Of a stretch of DNA of 58,000 nucleotides, positions 25,550 through 36,691 are shown piece after piece. Position 1 is the first letter of the stretch. Each line of letters opens with the position of its first letter. The notes beneath the pieces were generated by a model. The model was not told where the DNA came from, made no database searches, and was given only the letters and a program-made list of their open reading frames with translations. This DNA comes from Adiantum capillus-veneris (lineage: Eukaryota; Streptophyta; Polypodiopsida; Polypodiales; Pteridaceae), in the NCBI GenBank assembly GCA_014529385.2, contig CM043945.1, positions 93,140,112-93,198,111 of the forward strand, given 5' to 3'. Both the position numbers and the translations under genes were made by a program.

Positions 25550-28500
25550 TTTTGGCCAATCCTTCCATTAGAAAAAACAATGATTGTGTGGAAGAACTCA
25601 CAACCTCTATAGCCAAAAGAAGCTACAAGTACATGATGGTTCGTTTCATTGTGCCTGAAGCTTTTCTTGGGCAATATCTAGTACCACTTGATAGATCTCT
25701 CACTTATGGGAGAGTTTTGGTGATGTCGATTATGTTTGATGACCAAATTAGAGTCATTCTCTGTCACATGGAGGAGAAAATGTTCATCGTGTGGGACAAG
25801 AATCATTAGCTCAAAGCATAGGAATATTCATCATTGCACAAGCAGCTAGATGAATTCTCAACCCCAAAGGTTGAGTGCACAATTGTGAAGTTTGAATCTG
25901 AGGAGATGGCGGAATTTTTGTTAGTGCTCGGAATGATCAACATGTAAGGTCTTTTACATTACTTCTGGTGGAATTGAATTTTGGATTGTTACTAAATTGT
26001 TACCTTAAAAAATAGGGTCACATGAACCCATGTTCCTCACACCACTCGCACAACATATTCATGATGCAAAAGTTGGCACTTGCGGACCCACTATTTTTGT
26101 TGAACAAGTTCAATGAAGCGGACAGGGCAAAAGCTGAGAGGGCGCTTAGTGGCATGGCCATGAATCGATCAAAATGGCTTAAACTACTGTTGTCTTTGCT
26201 ATCACAACTACTATGGAAGGTAAGTGTAATTGATAATACACATGCATTAATTCACTTCATGGTATTTTTCTTAAAAAATCGGTCTATCTTTACGCTTGTA
26301 TTATAGGAGGAGTTTGATGTAATGTATTGGCTCAAAGCACAAATTTACCGGCTATGGATAGTAGAGGGTACCTTTCACACCAAGCGGATTACAAAACAAG
26401 CTATGACTTGGTGCTAAAGGAGACCAAGAACTTCTTTGTTTGGACGAGATTGGAGATAGCAATCATCACCAATCTTGCAAATGGAACGGAATTCTTTTGA
26501 AAGTATATTTCATTTTTGGATTAGGGAGAGAAGGTTTGCAAAATGATCCCCTTCAGAGTGTCAGAGGTTGCATGTTCACACATCAGTCATGTGGAGTAAG
26601 TATTCTTTGCTTTTGAATGCATTGTTTTATTTTATGATTTTCTAAGATGGTATCCAATGAAATGTTGTAGAAAGTGTAGTTTGGTTGACATATTGGCCAA
26701 GGGCAATGTTTCCATGATGGAGGCATCTATTCCAACTCAAGAGAAGCCATTCTCACAATGGTTAAGAGTGCACATTTATTGGTGGCAATTGGAAAGATGG
26801 GTGTAGTAACATTAGAGTGCGGGATCATATTTATTAGTGCAATGTTGCTAATGCTTTAAGTGTAGGGTGTATTGAGCTTGACAGAGAAGATGAAGGCCGA
26901 GAACTCAACGGTTGAAAAGCTCCACGCACGTGCCACATGCAATTATGGCCTATCTCTTGGAGAGGCAATGCAAGCTTTTAAATAAGTGCACTTTGGCAAT
27001 TCTTTTGTGCGGTGGAAGACAACCATATAATCCATACACAATGGAGAGGAGCACTTTTCATATATTGTGTGATGGCTAGTATACAAGTATTCAACTGTAG
27101 AGTTTTTTTGGGGTATATGATTCATATTGTATGTATTGATGAATGGAGTCATAACTATAATTTGTAGATGGTGGTTGGGCACCCTCAAGAAAGGTTTGCA
27201 TAGTCCATACCTTGAGTGTCCCCATGATGTATGGGTGGAGTCTAAGAGAGAGGAGAGTGAAATCTATCTCGACGAGTGGATATACAAACTCCATGGTAAG
27301 TATACATGGAGAGATTTCCTCTCAATTGCCTATAGTTCTTGAACTATGTGGATGGTGAGTTCTCCAAAAGGTATTTGGCTTTGTATAGTATCCTCACTAT
27401 TGTTCTGATTTGCAGCATTACACAAGAAGGTTAGGGGGAAGAAAAGCAGAAGTGTCACCATGAATCAACCTCCCACTACCCTTTCGAAACATCCAAGCCC
27501 AAAAACAGTAGCGATAGGAGCATCATGTGGAAAGAAGACAGACGACTAGTCATTGAATAATTTGAGGAGTTTTTAGAAGAGCAATATATTGAAAAGAGAA
27601 AAGAGCAACATGGGAGTTCGTATTTTGAGCAAGGTGACTCACAGCAACATTCGAAAATCATAAAGGTTGATTCCATCGTGGTTCAAGATCGGTGCATTTG
27701 ATGCGTACCATATCCATCACTATTGGGCAAAGCAAAGGTATCCACCCGCTTTTAGTGAGGCCTTCCAAACCATTTGCTTCCTTTCCACTATGTAAAAAAC
27801 ACAACTAAAATAATTGGTTGAATGAAATGAGTTCCCAATAATTGATCACATTTTGGATGTGAGGCAATTTTGGCACACTCGGATGTGGAAATGGAAAAAA
27901 ATATCACTATTGGAGTGGTTCCTGTACATCTTGTGGTACTTGCTAATGTAGACCATCTATGGAAGGCACTTATGGATCCAAAAAGTGATCTTGAGTGAGT
28001 TTATGATGCTTTACTATCTAATTTTGCATTGGAAACTCATTTACTCTTCTTATGCACGATCTTATGCATCACATCAGCCTCCAAGTGATCCGTTGTTTGG
28101 TGGGCTCCCTCTCTCACACCAGCAATCTTTATTAGTGGCTTGAAGGGGTGCAACTTGTGTGGACATGCCTATTGATACATTTCAAACTTAGCCCTGGAAT
28201 CCGTAGCATCCCTCGGTGGAATGTATTCTCTACCGAGGTCATTGCAAGTGTGTTCACCCTAGCTACAGAGTTCTTATTCCCAGATGGTGCAGTTGTGGTA
28301 GCATGTTGAGTAGACCACTTGGCACTCATCATTGAGGAGGCTCGTGTGTGCAATTTTTTCCATCTTCATACCATCTTCCTTTGGATGTTTTCATGTAAAT
28401 ATGTTGTTATGGACAACTTCACGGGTTCAATAACATCTTAACCATTACTCTACAAGTTTCATGATAGATATTGATGTGTTTCCATTTTAAACGTAAACCA

Positions 28501-28800
28501 TGTTGCAGGTTGAGACCTTGGTGTTAGCCATGCTCACACATAGATTTGATGGGCTTTCAATTGTTCCATTATACAATCGTAAGGATGGAGATGTGGCAAC
28601 CAAAAATGACGGTTTTGATGCCAATAGTGATATGATTTGAGAACCATGGCACCATGGACGCTAGATGGCATTGGAGCACCCTCTTGTCCCAATGTGGAGA
28701 AGAGCGAGTTCTTTTCTTGACAAGTTGAGAAGTGGTTGAAGTCCCTATATATAGTTGTCATTGCATTGTCCACTATGTACAAGTTATTCTATAGTTGGCT
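25550..28800 (+). pseudogene. Decayed multi-exon gene of unknown type
   Basis: Several plus-strand blocks look protein-coding and are separated by splice-like signals. About 25552-25940 encodes a block with YKYMMVRFIVPEAFLGQYLV and ESEEMAEFLLVLGM. 26016-26219 encodes ADPLFLLNKFNEADRAKAER and ends AAG/GTAAGTG. After TATTATAG a block with EEFDVMYWLKAQIYRLW follows. Another block ends GTGGA/GTAAGTATT near 26597. Later blocks follow TTGTAG near 27168 and GTTGCAG near 28509. Stops and frame changes interrupt most blocks. I recognise no family. It could be a degenerate host gene or an intron-bearing transposon gene; exon limits are tentative. Confidence 0.35.
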
Positions 28801-29439
28801 ATTGAGTACAATCACGAAGATTGGCGACATAGTTTTGGACTATCTTGCTAGATGTGGCAGCATTGCGATGACGGAGTGTGAGCGTCCACAACAACATTGC
28901 ATCAACATCAAGCAAGATCGCAAATTTTTTCTTGCACGTTGTCATTGCATTGTCCATATGTACACATTGCATGCGTAATATATAAAATAAAATTATACAC
29001 CTCATCTAGTATATTATTTTGAAATTTATTTTCTTACTTCATCTTATTTTCTTTGTGATATTTAATCCTCATGCATATTTAGTATGAGCCCATCACGACA
29101 TAAGACACTACTCTAGCTTGTCTTTTTCGTACCATGCATAATTTTTAATTGATATTACTCCTTTTATTAACTTTAGTCAAGGGCTTCATGGCATGCTTAT
29201 ATTCACCATGATGCATTTGATTTTCAAAGCAAATGAGAATTTAAGCAAGCCTAAGACTTCTAGAGCTAGAATCATCTAAGAGAAAGGGCAAGTGGCAGGA
29301 AGAAGACTTCTAGTAGCACAAAAAGACCTCTAGAAAAACAAGTGTCATCACCAACAAGGAAATATTTTGAGATAAAAAGGTAGAGAAGCAAGAAAACAAG
29401 TATCTGTTGATTGGAGAAACGCTAAGAAGAATCACCCAT
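28801..29439. other. Gene-free stretch upstream of the gypsy LTR
   Basis: AT-rich sequence with no gene seen. The left end of the gypsy 5' LTR probably lies somewhere in or near this stretch, but I could not place it because no second LTR was found for comparison. Confidence 0.4.
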
Positions 29440-30339
29440 TTTTTGTAATATTTAATTTTGATAGATTTGAGAGACCAACTTATGAGAAGACACCTCTCAA
29501 GAGGAATGTATAAAAGCCAAAGTTTTGTAACCCTAAGGAGACTTTTGAATTTTAATGGATTTGAGAGACTATTTTTTATGAGAATATACCTCTCAGGAGG
29601 AATGTATAAAAGTGAAAGTTTTGTAACCCTAAGGAGAATTTTGAATCAATCAATCTTTGCATTTATTGTGTGTCGTGTTTGTGTGACTGAGAGAGAGAGA
29701 GAGAGAGGGAGAGAGGTCTTATCTCTTCACTACGCATGCTATGGAGCAGCCATTGTGAAGCTGACACCACCATTGGGTTGACAACAGCAAGGGCTTCGCA
29801 CCAATGCCAAGGTTACAAGATTTTGATTTTGTCGCGAGGCGAGCTTCCACGAGTTTTTGAGTGAGTTATCTTGCAAGCCGTATGTATATTTTGAGAGTTC
29901 TACATACTAGTAGGTTCACGGCGAGAAGAGCTACATATTATGCTCATGCATGTTGAGAATTAGTGACATGTAATAGACTGTCTATCTTCATAAATGTTTT
30001 TTACACCAAGTGGTTATGGGTGGGATATAGGGTCAGAATACATAGGGTAGGACCTATTGGTAAGTAGAGGATTCCCTGTGAATTTTGTGGTGATTCGAGG
30101 AATTTTGATCTTGATTCGGATAGAGTGAGCTTGATAGGTTTTGTTGCAGTCACAAGCACATAGGATGTCTAGAATTGATTTCCGTGAGTATGATTGTCTT
30201 AAGAAGGTCAAGTAGGTGATTGACAACCATCTATTTACTTCCATGCAGCTGCGGGTCGAGCTACATCCTTCGCCAACATTTTGGTATGTTGGTTTAATTC
30301 TTGCTATGCTAACGTTTGCTCCTAGTATATCCGCCAACA
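29440..30339 (+). repeat. 5' LTR of the gypsy element (left end unresolved)
   Basis: The right end is placed at ...CCGCCAACA because a PBS follows at once. The body contains two TATAAAAG motifs, a GA-rich tract (29691-29710) and a T-rich end region. No second LTR was found in the window, so the left border and length are not known. Confidence 0.55.
29462..29650 (+). promoter_or_regulatory. Tandemly duplicated core promoter in the gypsy LTR
   Basis: Two copies, about 95 bp apart, each contain TTTGAGAGAC, TATGAGAA, ACCTCTCA and GAGGAATGTATAAAAG, then AAAGTTTTGTAACCCTAAGG. The TATA boxes are at 29509-29516 and 29605-29612. The duplication would give two possible start sites for element RNA. Confidence 0.7.
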
Positions 30340-30340
30340 T

Positions 30341-30358
30341 TGGCACCATTGCTGGGGA
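30341..30358 (+). promoter_or_regulatory. Primer-binding site, Asp-tRNA type
   Basis: TGGCACCATTGCTGGGGA starts two bases after the LTR end CA. The usual plant gypsy Asp-tRNA PBS is TGGCGCCGTTGCCGGGGA; this copy differs by three transitions of G to A or C to T, as expected from decay of methylated sites. Confidence 0.75.
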
Positions 30359-30877
30359 GAGAGCCCTAGGGAGGTGACCTTAGACTAGTCCTATGAGGTA
30401 GAAATCCCTTTGGTTCGCCAAAATCTTGTTCTTTTATTTTAGGAAGGATGTGGGAGTTGAACTCTTGTGATCTTGGAGAGGTGATAGAGAGCGTGTGACT
30501 TGTCTGGATTTTCCACCATTTGTAGTATTAGTCATGTTTTAGTGTTGATGGTGTCTGAGTGATTTGTGAGGTGATAAAAGCAGTAGCTAGTCCGTGTGAG
30601 GCAGTGAAGCATTTTTCTAATCATAAAGGCAACACCCCATATGTTGTGTGGGAGTAGTTGTAGGAAGGACATGTTGATTATGATCTAGAGATATTCATCA
30701 TAGATTCATTTGCTTGTGTACTTGTTTTCATTTCAAATCCTAGAAAAGTTTGATCTTCAAGGTAATAATGCATCAAACAAGCTTTTGGGAATATTTGTGC
30801 ATGACTAAATGATTCTAAGTATATAAGAAAGCATATGCCAGAGATCTGTTGAGAAAATTTGCAATTCTGTGATAGTA

Positions 30878-31474
30878 GACATCACATGTGTATGATGTGC
30901 TAAGGGCTAGTAGAAGGCCAAGTTTGACAAAGAGACTACACCAAAGTGTTCAAAAGGGGTGTTTTACCCGAAGTACACCTTGACACTAAAGTTTTGACCA
31001 ACACTTAGAACCCAAAAGACAAACGGTGGAGTGTTGAAAACTTAAAAAATTGGGAAATTTTTTATTTAGAGCATGTCTCTATGCATGAAAATTGGTAAAA
31101 GGGCTTGAAAACCAATGTTGAAGACTTGTGGATGCCTGTGGATAAGTTCTGGACAAAAATCCATCAACAGACATCATACATGTACGATGTCTGAAATGTG
31201 ATTCTGCCACCCAGATTGAAATGACATTATACTCATATTTTGCATGTTGTGTTCAGCACATACACCAAGCTTTATTTCATTTGGACATATAGATTGAGTA
31301 TTGAGAAGATTTTACTCTTTCTAGGAAGCTCCTTATCAAAAAGTGGTGATCTTGTGCCTGATTGACATCCAAATTCAATTTTGAGCATGTTTGTGAGTTG
31401 TATGAGTGGTGGAGGACCTTTGGAGAAGGTTTTACCTCATCATTGCATAAAAGACATCATATGCGTATGACGTT
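30878..31474. repeat. Three near-palindromes spaced 283-292 bp in the gypsy leader
   Basis: Positions 30878-30900, 31170-31191 and 31453-31474 carry variants of one 22-bp palindrome built on the arm GACATCATACA and its reverse complement. The middle copy pairs at 10 of 11 positions and the outer ones less. The sequence between copies is only weakly similar. They lie between the PBS and the first gag-like codons. Confidence 0.7.
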
Positions 31475-31599
31475 TGAAGGGAATTTTTAGAGACCAGAGC
31501 TAACCAGAGTGTATCTCGAAAGAAGAAGAAAACACAAAGAAAGAGATCACAAAGAGCAGCGAAGTCAGACCCCAGCTCAAAGACCAACATAGGGACTAG

Positions 31600-32060
31600 T
31601 AACGACCCCGTATATATGAATGACGCTGGAGAGGATTTTGATTCATGTGAAACCATGGAGACTAAAACCACCACTAGGAAAGGAAAAAACAAGGAATATC
31701 ATCATGACCAAAATGGCCAGGACCCAAGAAAAAGATAGGAACTTACCCAAACCCTATAGAGGAGATCGAGCAAGTCAAGCAATTAATGGGTTTGGTAGAA
31801 GAGACCCAAAGGGATCTAGAGGCAGTACCTAGGCAGATCTTGATTATAGACACAGTGTTCCCTATGCAAAAGCAACCTCACAAAGTCCATAGACCACTAG
31901 CCATACCAAGTGTCATCCAAGAAGAAAATGACTTTAAGTCATGGGAAAGTGGGTGTACTCCCTTCTTGTTGGAGAGAATGTTTACAGAGGGATTACCTGA
32001 CCCTATCGAAGAAATGGAGATCCCATCTTCCCCATGTCAAGGATTGAAGCCCAAAAAGTG
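31600..32060 (+). pseudogene. gag: gypsy gag-like N-terminal frames
   Basis: A lysine-rich frame (about 31510-31728) shifts into a second frame, which reads NPIEEIEQVKQLMGLVEETQ with a heptad-like, coiled-coil look. This continues to about 32045 with a block ending EEMEIPSSP. The coding sense then moves to another frame (MSRIEAQKVML). I see neither a retrotransposon-gag domain nor a CCHC knuckle, so gag is probably shortened or very diverged. Confidence 0.5.
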
Positions 32061-32586
32061 ATGTTAAATATTGCCAAATTGATGGATCTCATGGCTTCAA
32101 AAGTTAGAACCACCATCATGTCCAAACTATATGGAGACCCCGAGCTATTGTTAGCTCTTCGAGCTTTCCTCAATGGAGAACTGAAAATCGGGCTACCATG
32201 ATCTAGAGGCAGTACCTAGGCAGATCTTGATTATAGACACAGTGTTCCCTATGCAAAAGCAACCTCACAAAGTCCATAGACCACTAGCCATACCAAGTGT
32301 CATCCAAGAAGAAAATGACTTTAAGTCATGGGAAAGTGGGTGTACTCCCTTCTTGTTGGAGAGAATGTTTACAGAGGGATTACCTGACCCTATCGAAGAA
32401 ATGGAGATCCCATCTTCCCCATGTCAAGGATTGAAGCCCAAAAAGTGATGTTAAATAGTGCCAAATTGATGGATCTCATGGCTTCAAAAGTTAGAACCAC
32501 CATCATGTCCAAACTATATGGAGACCCCGAGCTATTGTTAGCTCTTCGAGCTTTCCTCAATGGAGAACTGAAAATCGGGCTACCAC
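31813..32586 (+). repeat. Tandem duplication, 387-bp unit, in gypsy gag/pol
   Basis: 31813-32199 and 32200-32586 are almost identical (one clear difference, AATATTGCC versus AATAGTGCC). The unit is 387 bp, exactly 129 codons, so the duplication itself keeps the frame. Both copies carry the same frame change after GAGATCCCATCTTCCCCATG, so that frameshift came before the duplication. Confidence 0.92.
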
Positions 32587-32979
32587 AATTTGCACAGATG
32601 GATGGAGGTAGGGAGGTGCCAATAGAGGAGGAACACTTAGATCCACCACCCAACCTAGATGAGAACTCTGTTGTTGAAATACATGTTAACAAGTTAGGAT
32701 ATTACTTTGAAAGTGATGAATCCAATGCAACCATACCAATCACTACCAAGGGATTAACTGTGAAGGAAATCCTTGATGGTGGCATTGGTGTTAGCATTCT
32801 GACTAAAAATTGCTGGGAAACTATGGGAAGACCTCACGTTGGGACTACAAACATAGTGGTAAAGATGGCCAATGGAACTATTGTTAAGCCTATTGGGATG
32901 CTAGAAAATCTCAAGATCAAGGTCTTTGGACACAAAATAAGGCATACCTTCATTGTTACGGATTTTCCCAAGCACACTA
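32421..32979 (+). pseudogene. pol: gypsy protease region, 5' part
   Basis: The frame begins MSRIEAQKVML and continues through an acidic linker to an aspartic-protease segment: KEILDGGIGVSILTKNCWET, with D-G-G in place of the more usual D-S/T-G, and then VVKMANGTIVKPIG and IKVFGHKIRHTFIVTDFPKH. The element is cut by the copia insertion at 32980. The frame resumes at 43644 with SSEMILVRPFM, a segment that normally ends the retropepsin fold. No full protease could be made from this locus. Confidence 0.75.
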
Positions 32980-33206
32980 TTTTGGAATTAGGGTTGCAGA
33001 GAAACGCACACAGCTTGGAGAAGACGAAGGAAGCTCAAGGCACACAATAGAGAGTGTATTACTTAGTGTGCAATGGAAAGATAGATAGCCCTAGAGTGAT
33101 GGGAGTATATATAATGCTCGAGGGAACAAACCTCCTAAAGAAGGAAAAAATGTCCCGACGGTCCTAGTGTGTTCACACACATCACGACCACATGTATATG
33201 GTAATA
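32980..33206 (-). repeat. 3' LTR of copia copy B
   Basis: A 227-bp reverse complement of the copia LTR. The end that should read TGTTGGAATT on the plus strand reads TTTTGGAATT, and the other end reads GGTAATA instead of GGTAACA, so both termini are mutated. The polypurine tract (ATCCCCCATGGGG on the plus strand) lies just inside at about 33208-33220. Confidence 0.93.
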
Positions 33207-33284
33207 AATCCCCCATGGGGTGATGCTGTGAACGAGAGCTGGCACATGACTAAATGGAAGTGCCATGCCCTGAGGACATGATTA

Positions 33285-33690
33285 GTCCACAAAGGGGAGT
33301 AAGCCCAAAGCTTTGCGGAAAGCTTCAAGCTTCACACAAGACAATGCCTTTGTGAAAAGATCTGCAAGGTTGTCCTGTGTTGGAACATAAGCCAAGTTGA
33401 TCTCTCATGTTGAGAGCCTCTCCCTGACATAGTGGTAATGCACCTCAATGTTCTTTGTGCGAGCATGAAAAACTGGGTTCCTCGCAACTGCCAATGCACT
33501 CTGACTATCGGTGTAGATAGTGTTGGCAGTGTCCTATCCAACACCCAAATCAACCATAAGGCATCTGAGCCATACACACTCAGCAGTAGCTTTGAAGACT
33601 ACCCTATACTCAGCCTCACAACTCGAAGTGGCCACAATAGGTTGCTTCTTGCTCAACCATGATATACATTAACTACCAAGCATGAAAAAA
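33285..33690 (-). pseudogene. pol: copia copy B RNase H, C-terminal part
   Basis: The minus strand reads on from SWLSKKQP through SSCEAEYR, YTDSQSALAVAR, EVHYHYVRE, ADLFTKAL and the GLLPFVD end, parallel to copy A 12955-13355. The stop lies at about 33280. It is separated from its N-terminal part by about 3.5 kb of inserted DNA. Confidence 0.85.
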
Positions 33691-33992
33691 AAAACATCAA
33701 TTTAGGAATTTAGGGACTTATTCAAGTCCCATTTTTTAGGATGGCACTTGCAATCTTAGCATTTTTGTCTTGTTTGACCTACGAATTCTTCAACAACATC
33801 CTCTGTTCACAACTAAAATTTATAGACCAGCACACACGTGCCACCATATGTATATGTATATACACCCATATATCCATCAGTTATAGCGGTTTGACAAACA
33901 TCCTAGAACTATACAAATAACCGTGTAGCATTGTTGATGTTAGAGAAAATATTCAAATGAATTTTCTTATCCAAAACTTTGTGACTAGTTTT

Positions 33993-34024
33993 GGGGGGTT
34001 GGGGGTTGGGGGGGGGGAGGGGGG
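33993..34024 (+). repeat. G-rich tract with quadruplex potential
   Basis: Runs of six, five and at least ten G, separated by TT and a single A, occur within 32 bases. Four or more G-runs close together could form a G-quadruplex on the plus strand. Confidence 0.6.
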
Positions 34025-34214
34025 TCACTCAAAAAGTATGTAACATAGCATGAGAGTTCATGGAAGAGTTATTCTAACCCCAAATTTTACACATTTTCCT
34101 CATACAAGTGTCCATAAATGGGGGTTTACACACATTGAATAGGAAAAGGATGTGTTGTATTCTTTAAAAATCTACAAATAAAAGAGTTCTAGACTTTGAA
34201 CACAATCAGGTGGA

Positions 34215-34535
34215 AACTTCCACCCTATGAGCTTTTAGGACCTTTTCCAAATTAGATGGAATGTTGCCACGTCAATCTCAAACTTAAGTTCAAGCCAAAG
34301 TGAGGCTCGAACTTAAGTTCAAGCCCCATGAGGTTCAAACTTCCACCCTATTAGCTCCTAGGAACTTTTGTGAATTGAAGAGAATGGTTCCATGTCCAGC
34401 TCAAACTTAATTTCAAGACACAAGGAGGCTCGAACTTAAGTTCGAGCCAAGTGACACATGAGGCTCAAACTTAAGGTCAATCTGCCATTAGGTTTGAAAG
34501 CCACTTGTGGTTCAAACTTAAGTTTGAGCCACATG
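34215..34535. repeat. Array of six AACTTAAGTT-centred palindromes
   Basis: Six variants of one 22-bp palindrome (arm GGCTCGAACTT plus its reverse complement) lie at 34276-34296, 34304-34325, 34399-34420, 34427-34448, 34462-34480 and 34509-34530. The fourth is perfect and the last pairs at 21 of 22 bases. They sit in a longer degenerate repeat of about 123 bp, marked by AACTTCCACCCTATKAGCT at 34215 and 34338. Confidence 0.85.
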
Positions 34536-34872
34536 AGGCTCACTTAGGTTGCAATAGCAAATGGAGAGATGATCAAAGATATTTAGCCAAGGAGATTCCA
34601 AGGCACTTGAAGGAGAATACATAGCCCTAGATTATGCAAGAATATACTATCTAAAGAAGTAGTTTGATTTAGGATTTAATCTCTTACTTATAAATCATCC
34701 TAAGGTTGTTTACCTCCTATGCAAGTTAAATAGTCTCGATCTTTTTTCTTGGATCGTATCCTCTACTATATACCCACAACTTCCCCACTTGAGGAGAAGA
34801 GAGCAAGAGAAACACTAAGCGAAGACAATGAGATAGACAAAGCTCAAGAAAGAATTAGGACACGCGAATGCG

Positions 34873-35206
34873 TTAGTAAACCATCCCTATTGTTGAGAGG
34901 TAGATGATGCATCTTGCAACCATTCCAACTGATTTGAAGAGGCACAGCTTGGCCAACCTTTTTATCATGGTGCTAAGTAGTTTTTGCAACCGCTCGTCGT
35001 CCATATCAATTCTTCTAATCTCTTTCAAGCCATTCTGCCACTCGTACCCTCTGAGCAACAGTGTAGCTCCAACCATGATTACATCTTCTGAAGCTCTAGT
35101 AAGAGCATGGCCATCTGCTTTGCCTGGCATAATAGTGCTCAAGGTTATTATTCTCTCTCTTTCCGACAAAGCATATGCAAAGAGAGATCTCAACCTTCCA
35201 AGGTAG
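34873..35206 (-). pseudogene. Unassigned coding-like block in the 3.5-kb insertion
   Basis: A minus-strand frame of about 107 codons has balanced amino-acid composition. Its two parts are SERERIITLSTIMPGKADG and MDDERLQKLLSTMIKRLAKL. The sequence before it (TACTACCTTGGAAG) could be an intron acceptor, and there is no ATG at the start. It may be an exon of a captured or carried gene. I recognise no family. Confidence 0.25.
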
Positions 35207-35621
35207 TATCAATGTCAAAGCTTTTGTAGATATTATATATCACAAATAGTTATATATCCATGCTCTACACGGAATGTGTTAAGAAGCCCATCGGAGATCG
35301 AAGTGCTTTTAGATTAGCAAAGCGATCAGCATTATATAAAGATAAGGCACTGCAGCACAAGTGTAGCAAAGCAGCCGGTATCAGATAAAGAGAAGGCACT
35401 GCAGTGAATCATATTAGCAAAGTGAGCGGCTGAAGATAGGCGTGGAAGATAAGAGGGGAACGTGCATGGACATGGTGACATTTTCTCCGCTAATGTTGCT
35501 GTCTATTTTGAATTTTAAATTTGACGGGTCCGTCTGCAATAGCGTCTTCTACGGCTCAAAAATTTTGTCTCCGTCTGTGTAACTTAAAGTTACAAGCCTA
35601 CAAAATTAACACTTTTTTGAC

Positions 35622-35957
35622 TCATGCAGACATTACAACTCGTTTGCTACTGTCTGGCTTCATCATCTTTTGGTGGCTGCAAGGCAATGCAAGCTCATGA
35701 GTACATGTCAAACGACTTAGGCAAGCCATCGCGAGCCCATTGAATTGATGACTTGGCACTGTACTCTGAAGTTTTGTCCATTGTTTCCAACTTCCCACTG
35801 GCCAAAAGGTACTACATTTTTCAAATGCAGATTTGTTGGGCTGACGTTGTACCACGTACTGATCTAGAGTCTGGACTCTGAAGCTCATTTGGTCAACATG
35901 TATGAGGTACTTTAAGTTTCTATTCAATTCAAGCTTCAAGAAACTTATGTTAGACAT
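35622..35957 (-). pseudogene. Possible FAR1/MULE-type SWIM zinc-finger remnant
   Basis: An ATG-started frame of 111 codons contains CLSRLTCTHELALPCSH near its C terminus. This resembles the C-x-C...THGLPC-x-H pattern of SWIM fingers in FAR1-related and Mutator-like transposase proteins, although the spacing is altered. No transposase catalytic region was found nearby. The resemblance is short and could be accidental. Confidence 0.25.
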
Positions 35958-36559
35958 TCCAAGAATTCTCGACTCTTCTCTATGTGGGGAGGAGCACTTT
36001 TCCCAATGGTTCTCCTATAGTGTTCACTGTCATGAGCTACTTCTCTATAGGGAATTCATACTTGGCCAGGTGTAGTTGAAGGTAGTGGAGTGCAACTCTA
36101 CGTGGTACGATTGGGGTTGCAGCAAGCCGATGACCACCAAAAGCTACAAAGCTCAGCCTAGCAAGCCCTTCCAAGTGCTCCACACAGCATTAATGGCCCC
36201 TCTTGAGGAGAGTCAAGGTGAACAACTCCCCTCCCCCACATAGGGAGAATTTAAAGATCCATGTGCATGTGTAAATCTGATTGCCCATAACTAAGCTAGC
36301 TCGCAACCAATAGTCCCCTGCTCCCCCTTTTTAGCTAGTATATTATGGCCCCTCCCTTGTAATACTTTGCTTTGTATTACTCCATGATGTTCCTCGTACT
36401 CCAAAAAGTGGGAAATGTAGTGGGGACGATTCGAAACCTTTCAGCTATACTCCTACAAGACTTCTTGTGTAGAGGGATTGATATCCCTCATGAAATACAA
36501 CCTAAGCTATAACAAACTCCTTCACTGTTTTTGCTAGCTATGTTTCATAATCTACTTCT

Positions 36560-36691
36560 ACATGTTCTACTCTGATGTAGGTACTAACGAAGTGTAAAAT
36601 CCCTCCCTTTTGCTTTCTATGTACTCATACATGTGCTACTCTAATGTAGGTACTAACAAGGTGTAAACTCCCTCCCTTTCTCTTTCTATTT
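36560..36691. repeat. Tandem duplication, 69-bp offset
   Basis: ACATGTTCTACTCTGATGTA at 36560 recurs as ACATGTGCTACTCTAATGTA at 36629, followed in both by GGTACTAAC and CCCTCCCTTT blocks. Confidence 0.85.

Noticed and set aside
30878-31474. CRISPR-like array
   Set aside because: Only three diverged palindromes at about 290-bp spacing occur in a eukaryotic retrotransposon; no short unique spacers or cas genes.
33700-33735. Hairpin followed by CTAA (minus strand) as a Helitron 3' end
   Set aside because: The bases after CTAA do not match the copia target and no 5' TC end is present at the other junction.
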